DNA of 64,000 bases from Saprospiraceae bacterium (GCA_016720635.1 JADKKF010000004.1:62001-126000); one strand, 5' to 3'; shown: positions 8,268 through 17,644, counted from the first letter of the stretch. Numbers and translations: made by a program. Notes: a model not told the origin generated them from the sequence alone.

Positions 8268-10457
8268 TTATCGAATAAACATCAGTTCGCGATACTTGAC
8301 CAAAGGCCAAAGTTTGTCGTCGATTAGATATTCTAGGCGGTCTGCGTGGAGCCTAATTTTGTCCATATGGGGCTTCACGTTGTGGCAATATGCCTTAGCC
8401 ATGTCGATGCTCGTATCCTTGGCATTGGCCATGATGCGCTCTTCCCTCATCTTCTCGATGCTGGACTTCATACCCAAGAGATTCTCAGAAATCCGCTTGA
8501 CGATGTCCATCTGTGATGCCGTGTGAACATCTGAAAAATCGAGATTTTTCAAGCGCTCGATATTGATCAGAAGCTCGTTCTGGTACGCGATGGCGGCAGG
8601 GATGATCTGATTGAAACATATCTCTGCTAGGGTGCGGGATTCGATCTGGAGATTGAGGATATAATTATGAACTTTCACGTCATAATGTGCGTGCAATTCG
8701 ACTCTTGATAGCACTCCACTTTGTTCAAACGCTTTTTCAACGTTCGGGGCGATATAGGCACCTAGCGCATCTGGGGTATTGGGATGATTCGAAAGTCCTC
8801 TTTTGGCGGCTTCATTGCGCCATTCTTCGCTGTATCCGTCCCCTTCGAAGAGGATCGGGGTACACTCTGTAATGTACTGCTTCAATACGGCTAAGATTGC
8901 TTCATCTTGGGTTTCTCCTTTGGAAATATGGTCGTTGACTTCCTTGTAAAATGACTTCAACTGCATACCCACGATGGTGTTCATGACGGTCATTGGACCT
9001 GCACAGTTTTGGTTGGAACCGACCATTCTGATCTCGAATTTATTGCCCGTAAATGCGAATGGAGAAGTACGGTTTCTATCGGTATTGTCAAGTTCGAGAT
9101 TGGGAACCTTGGACAATAGATCGAGGACTTTTTTCACGCCTTCGGTGTCGGTATTACCCGCCAAAATATTGTTAAATACTTTGGTCATGGCGTCCCCTAC
9201 GTAGATCGAAACGATCGCTGGAGGGGCTTCGTTGGCTCCAAGTCTATGGTCGTTGGCAGCCGAAGCGACGCTGGCTCTTAGCAAGTCGGCGTATTCGAAT
9301 ACTGCGCGACAAGTATTGACAAAAAAGGTTAAAAATCGAAGATTTTTGCCTGGATTTTTACCCGGGGATAACAAATTGACCCCAGTATTGGTGCTCAAGC
9401 TCCAGTTATTGTGCTTGCCGCTTCCGTTCACCCCCGCGAATGGTTTTTCGTGCAATAATACTCTCAAGCGATGTCTTCTAGCTACCCTGTCCATAAGGTC
9501 CATCAAGAGCGAATTGTGATCCACAGCCACATTAACTTCTTCGAACATGGGTGCTAGTTCGTACTGTCCCGGTGCGACCTCGTTATGTCTTGTACGCACT
9601 GGAATACCCAGCTTGTGACACTCGTTTTCGAGGTCTCTCATATAGGTATAGACCCTTTCTGGAATGGTTCCAAAATAATGGTCTTCGAGTTGTTGTCCTT
9701 TGGCTGCATGCTTACCGAGCAATGTCCTACCACATACCATCAAGTCAGGTCGAGCGATGTACAAGGCTTCGTCCACGAGGAAATACTCCTGTTCCCAACC
9801 AAGTGTACACGACACTTTATTGACCTCCTTGTCAAAGAAATGGCAAACTGGAATGGAAGCATCTTCGATGAACGCCTGAGATTTGAGTAAAGGCAGTTTA
9901 TAATCTAGTGCCTCTCCGCTATAAGTCACGAAAATAGTGGGAATGCATAGCGTACGCCCCTCTCCTACTTCTAGTATAAATGCTGGAGAAGATGGGTCCC
10001 ATGCGGTATATCCCCGAGCCTCGAAGGTAGATCTGAGACCTCCACCTGGGAAGCTCGAACCATCGGGTTCTTGTTGTGCCAATTCTTTGCCTCCAAACTC
10101 TTCGATGGGATTCCCATCATTCGAAAGGGTAAAAAACGAATCGTGTTTTTCTGCGGTCTTTCCTGTCAAAGGCTGAAACCAGTGAGCGTAATGCGTGGCT
10201 CCTTTGTCCATAGCCCAGTTTTTCATGGCAACGGCCACATCGTCTGCCAGTTCCCTGCTTAATTTCGCACCCTGCTGGATGGTCGCCTTGACGTTGATAT
10301 AGGTCGTTTCATCCAAATATTCTTTCATTGGGGTATCCCCAAATACGTTGCATCCGAAATAATTCGAAATGGTTTCAGAAGGTTGATCCACGTACTCTAA
10401 GTCATAACCGGTACGATTGAGGATCAAATCAAGGGCGCTAAATCTAGAAAAACTCAT
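8268..10457 (-). CDS. glnN: Glutamine synthetase type III
   Basis: Makes glutamine from glutamate, ammonia and ATP; the main ammonia-assimilating enzyme in many Bacteroidota. At 729 residues it matches the long GSIII class rather than the ~470-residue GSI. Recognisable segments are GATHYAHWFQPLTG (about residue 83), FPGGGLRSTFEARGYTAWD, GWEQEYFLVDEALY, RHNEVAPGQYELAP and VNGSGKHNNWSLST, which carry the ATP and glutamate/metal ligands, and NRTSPFAFTGNKFE. The ORF is intact. Its own promoter-like box (TATCTTTG on the minus strand, 10495-10502) lies 38 bp upstream and a strong terminator follows, so it is probably a single-gene unit. Confidence 0.97.
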   Translation of the reverse strand: MSFSRFSALDLILNRTGYDLEYVDQPSETISNYFGCNVFGDTPMKEYLDETTYINVKATIQQGAKLSRELADDVAVAMKNWAMDKGATHYAHWFQPLTGKTAEKHDSFFTLSNDGNPIEEFGGKELAQQEPDGSSFPGGGLRSTFEARGYTAWDPSSPAFILEVGEGRTLCIPTIFVTYSGEALDYKLPLLKSQAFIEDASIPVCHFFDKEVNKVSCTLGWEQEYFLVDEALYIARPDLMVCGRTLLGKHAAKGQQLEDHYFGTIPERVYTYMRDLENECHKLGIPVRTRHNEVAPGQYELAPMFEEVNVAVDHNSLLMDLMDRVARRHRLRVLLHEKPFAGVNGSGKHNNWSLSTNTGVNLLSPGKNPGKNLRFLTFFVNTCRAVFEYADLLRASVASAANDHRLGANEAPPAIVSIYVGDAMTKVFNNILAGNTDTEGVKKVLDLLSKVPNLELDNTDRNRTSPFAFTGNKFEIRMVGSNQNCAGPMTVMNTIVGMQLKSFYKEVNDHISKGETQDEAILAVLKQYITECTPILFEGDGYSEEWRNEAAKRGLSNHPNTPDALGAYIAPNVEKAFEQSGVLSRVELHAHYDVKVHNYILNLQIESRTLAEICFNQIIPAAIAYQNELLINIERLKNLDFSDVHTASQMDIVKRISENLLGMKSSIEKMREERIMANAKDTSIDMAKAYCHNVKPHMDKIRLHADRLEYLIDDKLWPLVKYRELMFIR

Positions 10458-10494
10458 ACATTTAAAATATTATAATTCTTATGAAAATTGACTA

Positions 10495-10502
10495 CAAAGA
10501 TA
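10495..10502 (-). promoter_or_regulatory. Bacteroidota-type -7 box for glnN
   Basis: TATCTTTG on the minus strand matches TAnnTTTG, the -7 element of the Bacteroidota primary sigma factor. Transcription would start near 10488, giving a leader of about 30 nt. No clear TTTG -33 box at the usual spacing was seen. Confidence 0.55.
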
Positions 10503-10586
10503 GGTAAGTTCTAACATTTATATAACGTAGAAAACCTCGTAAGTAACCACAAAGATTGGAGATTTGTTTGATTGTCAACGATTTTT

Positions 10587-11234
10587 TTAGAGCATATTCA
10601 AAAACATGGCTGAAAATCCGATCAAAATGATGACAAAAAAGTTAAAAAATGAAATTATTACAAATTTTGTTGTGGTGAGAACCCAGCCCTGTTTATAATA
10701 GTATTTTAGTCCTAACAGGAAGTAAATCCCCATCCAAATCCAAATAGCTAGTTCGATGTACGGAAGCCACTCTGCTATTCCTAGAGCCTGCAAAATATAA
10801 TAAATGCTGAACCAAACGAAAACAGCTGAAAAGAGATAAAGTGTAAAAAAACCATGCTCAACCAAATAAAATTTCTTTTTTGAATATAAAAAGAACAAAC
10901 TCAAGGCAAATAATGGCAAGTAAAAAAACATGAGCTTCGGCAACTTCAATATGACATCTCCGAACAATTGTTTTAAACTGGCATTGACTTCTGATCCGTA
11001 CTTTTTATATTTCCATTTGATGAGTATCTTTTCGAAAAACGACATCTTTCCAGCTTTTTGCAAGGAGTCAAGGGTGGATTCCAACGCCTCGACATTTTGT
11101 GGAAAAGGAATCTTAAGGCCATCTGCCAAATCCAAACTGTCCGAGAGTACTAATTGAAGATATTCGGGCAAATCTTGTGGGACCATGCCAGCTTTGTTGG
11201 AAGGGAATTTATGGACCTGGTCCAGGACCTTCAT
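10587..11234 (-). pseudogene. DUF3667-type membrane protein, C-terminal piece
   Basis: 215 residues with four or five transmembrane segments (LMFFYLPLFALSLFFLY, FFTLYLFSAVFVWFSIYYIL, LAIWIWMGIYFLLG, FVIISFFNFFVIILIGF). The upstream sequence stays open in this frame to about 11330 and reads NTAEFVQNNDGSFYIKNTNFKDD before the first Met. The N-terminal zinc-ribbon and first membrane segment of the same family lie in the ORF at 11357-12544. Two small frame changes between about 11325 and 11360 separate them. It is best read as the tail of a broken DUF3667 gene. Nothing is known to me of the biochemical role of that family. Confidence 0.65.
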
Positions 11235-11356
11235 GTCATATTCTAGTTCTTCTTGATCATCTTTAAAATTGGTATTCTTTATATAAAAACTGCCGTCATT
11301 GTTTTGGACAAACTCTGCTGTATTTGATTTGTCCAGTTATAGAATCGATATCTGAT

Positions 11357-12544
11357 TTACCCTGTTGCAATACTGGCTGAATCTTTGCTATAGCTATTTT
11401 GGGTTTCATTGATTTCTTTTTCGAGCTTTTTTATTACATCCTCTTTGGGTATCAAGGCATGTTTCTCTAAATGCATAAACTTCGATACCCCCGAAAGGCT
11501 AAAAAACAGGAGAAAAAAAATAGTAGCAGAGAAAAAATACAACCTAAGTGGATTTATATAAGTAACACGACGCCCCTGCATATATTCCTTGAGCAGGAAG
11601 CCGGGATTGAAAAGCAGCGGAACCATGCTGCGAAAAAATTTATTGTCAAAATGCAAATAATCCGCTGCGAATTCGGTCACCAGATGAACGAACGGCACTT
11701 TCAAATGATCTACTTTTTGTCCGCATTTTGGACAGTAACTACCGATGAATTTTGTTCGGCAGTTCAAACATTTTACTTCACCCTTGACAGGCCTTTTAAG
11801 GACGAGAATGTGGCGGTCCGACTTTTCAATATCAAATGGCTCCAAACCATAACTCCCATATATCGCAGTCACCTCAAAGCCCACTTTCGAAGCCATTTTC
11901 TTCCAGTCATCGCTGGTATATAGCCTGACCATCTCCTGTACTTCATAGGGCTGGTCGCCTTCTTTGGTAACCCCAATGGTTTTGATGACTCTGCCGTCTT
12001 TAACTTCTCTTTTGATCTCAAATGAGGTATCTCCAATTGTTTTTTCCTCTTGTGCTATAAGATTTTTAATCGTAAAAGCAGGATTGAGATAATCGATAAT
12101 ATAGTACCCACCCTCCTTCAATGCGGCATACACATGTCCTAGTACTTCAAGATCCTCATTAGTCGAGTCAAAATATCCAAGACTGGTGAATAGGGAGAAA
12201 ACAGCATCAAAATTTCCCTCAACCATTGGAAGGCGCATATCGTGCTGGGTGTATTGTATATTTTTACGAGGTAAACTCCTAGCTATTGCCAAACTTTTTT
12301 CAGAAAGGTCGTATCCATAAACATGCAAGCCTAAAGATGCAAGAGCCCTAGCGTGTCTGCCCGAGCCACAAGCCATGTCCGCCACCTTGGCACCGACTTT
12401 TAGATCCAGGACTTGCAGGATCGATTCGATAAATGTCGATGCTTCAGATTCAGTCCTATTGGCATACAATGTATGATAAGCCTCCGTATCGAACCAAGTC
12501 TGAAACCATTTTTTTTCTTCCACGCTCATTGCAATTTTGACCAA
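11357..12544 (-). CDS. SAM-dependent methyltransferase fused to the N-terminal half of a DUF3667 protein
   Basis: Residues ~6-255 are a class I methyltransferase: motif I VADMACGSGRHARALASLG, then GYDLSEKSLAIA, and FDAVFSLFTSLGYF (post-I/motif II region). It closes with SDRHILVLKRP, the usual end of such enzymes. The frame then runs straight into CLNCRTKFIGSYCPKCGQK, a zinc ribbon typical of DUF3667, followed by HFDNKFFRSMVPLLFNPG, RRVTYINPLRLYFF and a membrane span, stopping at residue 395. Free-standing versions of both parts are usual, so this looks like loss of a stop codon joining two neighbouring genes. The second partner is further damaged downstream. Start is probably the second Met (MSVEEKKWF, 12529). 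Confidence 0.75.
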   Translation of the reverse strand: MVKIAMSVEEKKWFQTWFDTEAYHTLYANRTESEASTFIESILQVLDLKVGAKVADMACGSGRHARALASLGLHVYGYDLSEKSLAIARSLPRKNIQYTQHDMRLPMVEGNFDAVFSLFTSLGYFDSTNEDLEVLGHVYAALKEGGYYIIDYLNPAFTIKNLIAQEEKTIGDTSFEIKREVKDGRVIKTIGVTKEGDQPYEVQEMVRLYTSDDWKKMASKVGFEVTAIYGSYGLEPFDIEKSDRHILVLKRPVKGEVKCLNCRTKFIGSYCPKCGQKVDHLKVPFVHLVTEFAADYLHFDNKFFRSMVPLLFNPGFLLKEYMQGRRVTYINPLRLYFFSATIFFLLFFSLSGVSKFMHLEKHALIPKEDVIKKLEKEINETQNSYSKDSASIATG

Positions 12545-12598
12545 AGATAATATCTGGCATCCAATTTGGGAAACAACTTAAAAAATTCCACCCACAGG

Positions 12599-13630
12599 TT
12601 ACCAACTGTTGGCTTTTACCATTTCGGATGCTACCTTTATCCAAGCAGGGTCGTCGTTAAGACTAGGCACCAAGACCAACTCTTCCCCTCCGCATTGTAT
12701 AAATTCATCCCTATATTCCATCTTGATCTCCACCAAAGTCTCAAGACAATCTGCCACGAATGCTGGTGAGAATACCAACACTTTTTTCTTTCCTCTCGCA
12801 GCCAAGTCCTTCAGAACGTCACTGGTATATGGTTCTAGCCACGGCTCACTTCCCAGGCGAGACTGGAAACACAGGGTGTATTGATCCTCCTTCAGACCCA
12901 ATATTTTAGCAATTTCTTTAGTTGTAGCATGACAATGTGCTCCGTAGCAATGCTGATTTTCAGGGATGATTTTATCGCAACATCCTTCTTTTGATTTGCA
13001 AAACCCCGATCGACATCCTTCGACCAAATGTCTAACCGGCAAACCGTGATAACTGAATAATACGTGATCAAATCGCTCAATATTCAATTTCCTAGCGTGA
13101 TCCGCAAAGATATTATTGACGCTTTCCGAATCATAAAATGGGGGAACTACTGTCACAGGTACTATGGTCAATTCCTTGGCTACACATCTCAGCACCTCCT
13201 CGACTACCGTCCCCGTGGAGGACGAGGCATACTGCGGATACAAGGGAAATACCACCATCCTAGCAATATTCGAATCCAATAATTCATCAACGGCACTTTG
13301 GATGGATGGATTTTGATAACGCATACCCAATGCCACAACATATTGATTACCAAGCATTTGTTGCATTTTATCCTTCAGCCCCTCACCATAGACTTTAAGC
13401 GGCGAACCATCTTTGGTCCAGAGCTGCTTATACCCATGAGTCGAGTTTTTATACCTATTAGGCACGATGATACCGCGCACGAGAATTTGTCGCTTCCACC
13501 AACTCAAATCGATCACCCGCTTATCCGTCAAAAACTGTATGAGATATCTGTACACCGACTTTGGTTCTGGCGAATCAGGCGTACCCAGATTCACCAATAA
13601 GACCCCAATTTTACCGTCAATTACTGCCAT
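12599..13630 (-). CDS. hemH: Ferrochelatase
   Basis: Inserts Fe2+ into protoporphyrin IX, the last step of protoporphyrin-dependent haem synthesis. The 343 residues begin GKIGVLLVNLGTPDSP, the family hallmark. Further landmarks are FPLYPQYASSSTGTVVEEV, the catalytic-histidine motif VLFSYHGLPVRH, and QSRLGSEPWLEPYT. A Cys-rich stretch CRSGFCKSKEGCC lies in the middle, resembling insertions seen in some bacterial ferrochelatases. The ORF is intact. It lies upstream of the methyltransferase fusion with a 54-bp gap and is preceded by MHE copy 3. Confidence 0.95.
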   Translation of the reverse strand: MAVIDGKIGVLLVNLGTPDSPEPKSVYRYLIQFLTDKRVIDLSWWKRQILVRGIIVPNRYKNSTHGYKQLWTKDGSPLKVYGEGLKDKMQQMLGNQYVVALGMRYQNPSIQSAVDELLDSNIARMVVFPLYPQYASSSTGTVVEEVLRCVAKELTIVPVTVVPPFYDSESVNNIFADHARKLNIERFDHVLFSYHGLPVRHLVEGCRSGFCKSKEGCCDKIIPENQHCYGAHCHATTKEIAKILGLKEDQYTLCFQSRLGSEPWLEPYTSDVLKDLAARGKKKVLVFSPAFVADCLETLVEIKMEYRDEFIQCGGEELVLVPSLNDDPAWIKVASEMVKANSW

Positions 13631-13698
13631 TCATTTCATTTTAATACTAAAGGGAATAAAATTATGACAAGATTGTTTATTTACTTCCATAATTAATA

Positions 13699-13830
13699 AG
13701 TGGGCGTCTCCCTCGCTCCCCTATAGGTAGAGCTCGGGTCACGCTCTCCATGGGTTCGCTGCGCTCCGTCTCTTCGAGACTCACACCTCATCTCGAGGTG
13801 TGACCATTACGATCGTTGACGCAGCTTGGA
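13699..13830 (-). repeat. MHE structured repeat, copy 3
   Basis: Minus orientation. Closing helix GCGTC (13818-13822) with GACGC (13704-13708). P2 is ATGG/CCAT. The first hairpin has ACACCTC/GAGGTGT arms and the second GTCTC gaa GAGAC. The GCgcaGC insert is present. It lies in the divergent region between hemH and the SDR gene. Its core is nearly identical in sequence to copies 4 (17419) and 7 (34638). Confidence 0.85.
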
Positions 13831-14014
13831 CTTTAATTTCAGTTGTTACGTCATTTCCTCAGATTGAACTTTTTGCCATCAGAAAATTAGTGTAAGCAAT
13901 CATAACAGCAATCTGAATGCCCTCACAAAATCTCCAATATTTGACAGTTTTTATCCAAAATAAGACAATGTTTTTTCTAACTTTACACGCATATTTTACT
14001 AATAATTTATATCA

Positions 14015-14668
14015 ATGAGAATAATTATCACGGGATCGAGTGGCATGGTGGGCGAAGGCGTCATGTTGGTTTGCTTATCGCATCCAAAAGTATCCAAAGT
14101 ATTGATTATCAATAGAAAACCTAGCGGATTCACTCATCCAAAACTGACTGAACTCATCGTCCAGGATTTTTCAAAAATAGCCCAATTTGCTTCATCTTTG
14201 CAGGAATACGATGCCTGTTTTTTTTGTGCAGGCGTAAGTTCTGTGGGTATGACGGAAGATACATTCACCAAAGCTACCTATGATTTTGTAGTACCATTTG
14301 CGAAGTTTTTATCCGAAATCAACCCCAATATGGTATTCAACTATGTATCAGGAACAGGCACCGACAGCACCGAACAAGGCAAAGTGATGTGGGCTAGAGT
14401 CAAAGGAAAAACAGAAAATGCCCTTCAAAAATTACCTTTCAAAGGACAGTATAATTTCCGCCCTGGATTCATGAAACCCGTCAAGGGCCAACAAAATCTT
14501 AAAGGCATCTACCGCGTTATTTCGCCGCTTTATCCTATTTTTGCGACCTTGACACCCAATTTTACTTCTACCTTGGAAGATTTGGGTTTGGCGATGATAG
14601 ATTCTGTAGAGTTGGGCTACAAACAGCCCAATATCGAAGTGCGAGATATCAAAAAAATGGCAAAGTAA
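14015..14668 (+). CDS. NAD(P)-binding SDR-like epimerase/dehydratase family protein
   Basis: 217 residues with a Rossmann start RIIITGSSGMVGEGVML (GxxGxxG at residues 7-13) and a LIINRKPSG second strand. ACFFCAGVSSVGM and FNYVSGTGTDSTEQG follow. These are features of atypical short-chain dehydrogenases that often lack the full YxxxK site. Here the region after the SGTGTD serine reads VMWARVKGKTENAL, where W replaces the usual Tyr but a Lys remains. The substrate is unknown. It is followed after 12 bp by a bestrophin-like gene, so the two are probably co-transcribed. A TAACTTTA box at about 13978 is a possible weak promoter. Confidence 0.8.
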   Translation: MRIIITGSSGMVGEGVMLVCLSHPKVSKVLIINRKPSGFTHPKLTELIVQDFSKIAQFASSLQEYDACFFCAGVSSVGMTEDTFTKATYDFVVPFAKFLSEINPNMVFNYVSGTGTDSTEQGKVMWARVKGKTENALQKLPFKGQYNFRPGFMKPVKGQQNLKGIYRVISPLYPIFATLTPNFTSTLEDLGLAMIDSVELGYKQPNIEVRDIKKMAK

Positions 14669-14680
14669 ATCCAGTTATAT

Positions 14681-15718
14681 ATGATTATCTTTAAAAACAT
14701 CACTTTTCGTGGGCTGATGGGCTTTGCAGGTCACCACTTAGTCTGGCTGACTGCATGGGACTTGTCGGTCGCCGCATTGTACTATTACACCGAGTTCAGA
14801 GCATTTACGATACCTTGGATACCCCTTTCTGTGATAGGTACGGCCGTGGCATTTTATGTAGGCTTCAAAAACAATCAAGCCTACGACCGTTCTTGGGAAG
14901 CTCGCAAAATCTGGGGAGCAATTGTCAATAGTAGCAGGGCTTGGGGTACGATGGTCAAGCACTTTGTTTCCAGCGAGTTTGCTGAAAATTCCTTACCTAA
15001 TGATCAAGTCGAAAAATTAAAACGCAGAATCATCAATCGCCATATCGCGTGGGTCTATACCCTGAGAAGTCAATTGTTGACCAGCACATCATGGGAACAT
15101 ATTACCTTGAGAGGACATTTTGGCGTCTATGGACGAAAAATGCAAAGAAAATTTGGATTAGGTCTTTTTGAAGATGAAATCACTGCACACAATTTATCCA
15201 ACTATCTCCCAGAAGATGAACGGAAAGCTTATTCAAAATATGCAAATATAGCCACCCAGATCATCGATAAACAATCAGGAGAATTGGTTGCTTTAAAAAA
15301 ATTAAATTTGATTGATGATTTTAGGCATATGGAATTACAAAAGATTCTCACCGACCTTTATATTCATCAAGGGATGGCTGAACGCATTAAAAAGACGCCA
15401 TTGCCCAGACAATATGCCAATGTCAGCTTTATTTTCATTTGCCTATTTATCTTTATGTTGCCCTTTGGCATGATTTCAGAATTTGCGAGAATTGGCGATT
15501 GGGCGATATGGCTTTCTGTGCCCTTTGTGGTCATTGTGGGTTGGATTTATGTCATCATGGAATTGGTTGGAGATTATTCCGAAAATCCATTTGAAGGATT
15601 GGCCAATGACGTCCCAATGTTTTCCCTTTGCCGTACGATAGAAATTGATTTATTGCAAATGATGGGCGAAGAAAAGACCCCGAAACCCGTCGAACCGAAG
15701 CAAGGAATACTCATGTAA
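14681..15718 (+). CDS. Bestrophin-family (UPF0187) anion channel protein
   Basis: 345 residues of the bacterial bestrophin family, inner-membrane pentameric ion channels. Diagnostic features are an early membrane segment and then PLSVIGTAVAFYVGFKNNQAYDRSWEARKIWGAIVNSSR. The FKNNQAYDRWWEGR-type motif is the family signature, here with S in place of the first W. Two later membrane spans (FIFICLFIFMLPFGMI, WAIWLSVPFVVIVGWIYVIM) lead to DYSENPFEG.NDVPM, which ends the family domain. Some bacterial members conduct Na+ rather than anions, so ion selectivity is uncertain. Translationally close (12 bp) to the upstream SDR gene. Confidence 0.9.
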   Translation: MIIFKNITFRGLMGFAGHHLVWLTAWDLSVAALYYYTEFRAFTIPWIPLSVIGTAVAFYVGFKNNQAYDRSWEARKIWGAIVNSSRAWGTMVKHFVSSEFAENSLPNDQVEKLKRRIINRHIAWVYTLRSQLLTSTSWEHITLRGHFGVYGRKMQRKFGLGLFEDEITAHNLSNYLPEDERKAYSKYANIATQIIDKQSGELVALKKLNLIDDFRHMELQKILTDLYIHQGMAERIKKTPLPRQYANVSFIFICLFIFMLPFGMISEFARIGDWAIWLSVPFVVIVGWIYVIMELVGDYSENPFEGLANDVPMFSLCRTIEIDLLQMMGEEKTPKPVEPKQGILM

Positions 15719-15780
15719 TCCTAATTCGCCCCTTTGTACATTCAATATTCTTATATTAGTGAGGCAACACTTTTGTACTC

Positions 15781-16686
15781 TTAAAATCTGAATTTGTACT
15801 CTAGGGCTATCACCACAGAACGAGTCAATCCATCGGGCATGGCTTCGCGCACCACCAATGGGAATCCCGCATTTAATTCTATCCCTTGATTGGGTTTGAA
15901 ATTGTACAAAGCGCGAATATTGGCATTCAAAGTAAGACCTTGAGAGCCTTCTATGCTTTTTTCATGGTGGTCCACTCCTGAAACTGCATAAGTATAGGTA
16001 TCCTCCGCTGTATGGATAATCCCAAGTAAACTTGGTACTATGCTTAACTGATCAGTAGTATAAAGATCGTATGCAGCACGCAAGATAAAATCAGATTTTC
16101 GGTTCAATTTGTTGGTGGAAAGGTAGGTAGTATCAGTACTTGATCTTAAATACGAATTAGCACTTTTGGTCAATGGTTGTTGATAGATAGCTGAAAGACC
16201 TATCTTCTCCCATCGATAGCTAACACCAGCGATGGCATCAAAAATACCTAAGCTCGGTTGGTATGGCATCGGCATCGAAGCACCATTGAGTTTGACATCT
16301 CCATTAGAGAGCGGGATTTTTGTTCCTAGGGTAAATCTCCAATTTTCTCCATGGCTATAATTGGCATTCAAAAACAAATCACCGAGACCAGCGACATCCC
16401 CGAGTCTTCCCGAATTGCTATTGAAAGTGCCCTTTGCTCCAAAGCTCCATGTATCGTTGATTCGTCTAATATACTCAAGGTGTCCTCCCAAAACTGATAT
16501 GTCATCGAATCCTTTACCAAAAGACCCTCCTAGCGAAACTTCATTTCGCGGCCCTTCTGTTAATGAGAATTGGCCCCCTTTGAATGGGCTCAGAGAACAA
16601 GAACCAGCGTCGCAACATCCTTGGGCAATGGTCTCGTTGGCAACCAGCATCGCTCCTAATATCAATACTAAAAAGATTTTTTTCAT
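15781..16686 (-). CDS. Predicted outer-membrane transporter-like beta-barrel protein
   Basis: 301 residues from the Met at 16686, chosen because MKKIFLVLILGAMLVANETIAQ is a clean signal peptide; an in-frame Met lies five codons upstream (16701). After cleavage the mature protein begins GCCDAGSCSLSP, a small cysteine cluster that could bind metal. The rest is a long antiparallel barrel with repeated aromatic-ended strands (WSFGAKGTFNSN, WRFTLGTKIPLSNG, FILRAAYDLYTTDQLSIVPSLLG). It ends VVIALEYKFRF, a typical outer-membrane terminus. It resembles small-molecule outer-membrane channels in general layout. Divergent from pnuC, which may hint at vitamin-related uptake, but that is speculative. Confidence 0.7.
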   Translation of the reverse strand: MKKIFLVLILGAMLVANETIAQGCCDAGSCSLSPFKGGQFSLTEGPRNEVSLGGSFGKGFDDISVLGGHLEYIRRINDTWSFGAKGTFNSNSGRLGDVAGLGDLFLNANYSHGENWRFTLGTKIPLSNGDVKLNGASMPMPYQPSLGIFDAIAGVSYRWEKIGLSAIYQQPLTKSANSYLRSSTDTTYLSTNKLNRKSDFILRAAYDLYTTDQLSIVPSLLGIIHTAEDTYTYAVSGVDHHEKSIEGSQGLTLNANIRALYNFKPNQGIELNAGFPLVVREAMPDGLTRSVVIALEYKFRF

Positions 16687-16770
16687 AATAATTATTTTCA
16701 AATGTGGGGCAAAGTTAATGTCAGCATTCCATTATATTTACAATTTTTTGAAGAAATATTTTTATAAAAC

Positions 16771-17409
16771 ATGGATTACGTTTTATTTACGCTGTGGGGA
16801 TATGACATGACCTATATGGAGATGACAGCCTTGTTGTCAGGGCTTTTGGCAGTATATCTAGCCGTAAAAAACAATGTATTGACATGGCCCATTGGGCTAT
16901 TGAATGTTACCCTTTCTGGGATCATATTTTTTCATATCCAGCTTTATGCCGATATGTTCTTGCAGATGTATTTTTTCTTGTCGGGGCTGTACGGCTGGTA
17001 TGCTTGGTCCAAAGGGATGCATGAAACTCCCATAAAGGTACTCAGCAAATCTACCAAAATCAGACTGGCTACTCTCGTCTTGGTATTGACATTTGTGGTT
17101 GGATTTGTAGTGAGCAATTTGCACGAATATTTTCCTTCCTTCTTCACAAAAAAAGCATCATACGCTTATTTGGACACCATGTTGGCTCTTCTGAGCATCT
17201 TGGCCAATACACTGCTGGCCTTGAGATATTTTGAAAACTGGATCTTGTGGATCGTCATAGACGTCATCAGCGTCGCCTTGTATTTTCAGAAAGGAGTTAA
17301 GCTCATCGCCTTGGAGTTTATGGTATTTTTGATCCTAGCGGTCATGGGCCACCTTGAATGGCAGAAAGAAATAAAAACCAATTCTAATCAAAAGCCCTTG
17401 ATTGTTTAG
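16771..17409 (+). CDS. pnuC: Nicotinamide riboside transporter PnuC family
   Basis: 212 residues with seven or so membrane segments. The family-specific features are the segment AVYLAVKNNVLTWPIGLLNVTLSGIIFF (W-P-x-G-x-x-N substrate region) and the aromatic motif YFFLSGLYGWYAWSKG, which lines the vitamin pore in PnuC proteins. PnuC moves nicotinamide riboside inward by facilitated diffusion coupled to phosphorylation; some Bacteroidota members (PnuT) carry thiamine instead. No TPP riboswitch or thiamine kinase gene was seen next to it, so the riboside is the default guess. MHE copy 4 starts about 10 bp after the stop. Confidence 0.88.
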   Translation: MDYVLFTLWGYDMTYMEMTALLSGLLAVYLAVKNNVLTWPIGLLNVTLSGIIFFHIQLYADMFLQMYFFLSGLYGWYAWSKGMHETPIKVLSKSTKIRLATLVLVLTFVVGFVVSNLHEYFPSFFTKKASYAYLDTMLALLSILANTLLALRYFENWILWIVIDVISVALYFQKGVKLIALEFMVFLILAVMGHLEWQKEIKTNSNQKPLIV

Positions 17410-17418
17410 AGTTACACT

Positions 17419-17550
17419 TAGCGCGTCAACGATCGGAATGGTCACACCTCAAACTGGGGTGTGAGTCTCGGAGAGACGGAGCGCAGCGAACCCATGGAGA
17501 GCGTGACCTGAGCTCGTCTAGAAGGCGAGAACAGGGGACGCCCAAATAAT
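17419..17550 (+). repeat. MHE structured repeat, copy 4
   Basis: A model copy. Closing helix GCGTC (17423-17427) with GACGC (17537-17541), then inner ACG/CGT, then ATGG/CCAT enclosing two hairpins (ACACCTC/GGGGTGT and GTCTC gga GAGAC). The GCgcaGC mini-hairpin, GAACCC, GTGACCTGA and a CTCGTCT/AGGCGAG hairpin follow, and the tail reads CCCAAATAATAA. It lies right after pnuC and before accB, co-directional with both. Confidence 0.88.
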
Positions 17551-17644
17551 AATTCTCCCTTGATTTGGATGTAAAATAGGGATGAAAACAAAATTAAAAC
17601 AGATAATTATTTTTCCAATTGATACGAAATATGGTAAATTGTGT

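Noticed and set aside
16702..16770. TPP or other riboswitch upstream of pnuC
   Set aside because: The gap to the divergent gene is under 100 bp and holds none of the conserved THI-box stretches.
17419..17550. MHE as a group II intron or tmRNA fragment
   Set aside because: No domain V-like hairpin, no branch-point region, no tag-peptide frame; the closing helix and two-hairpin core do not match either model as I know them.
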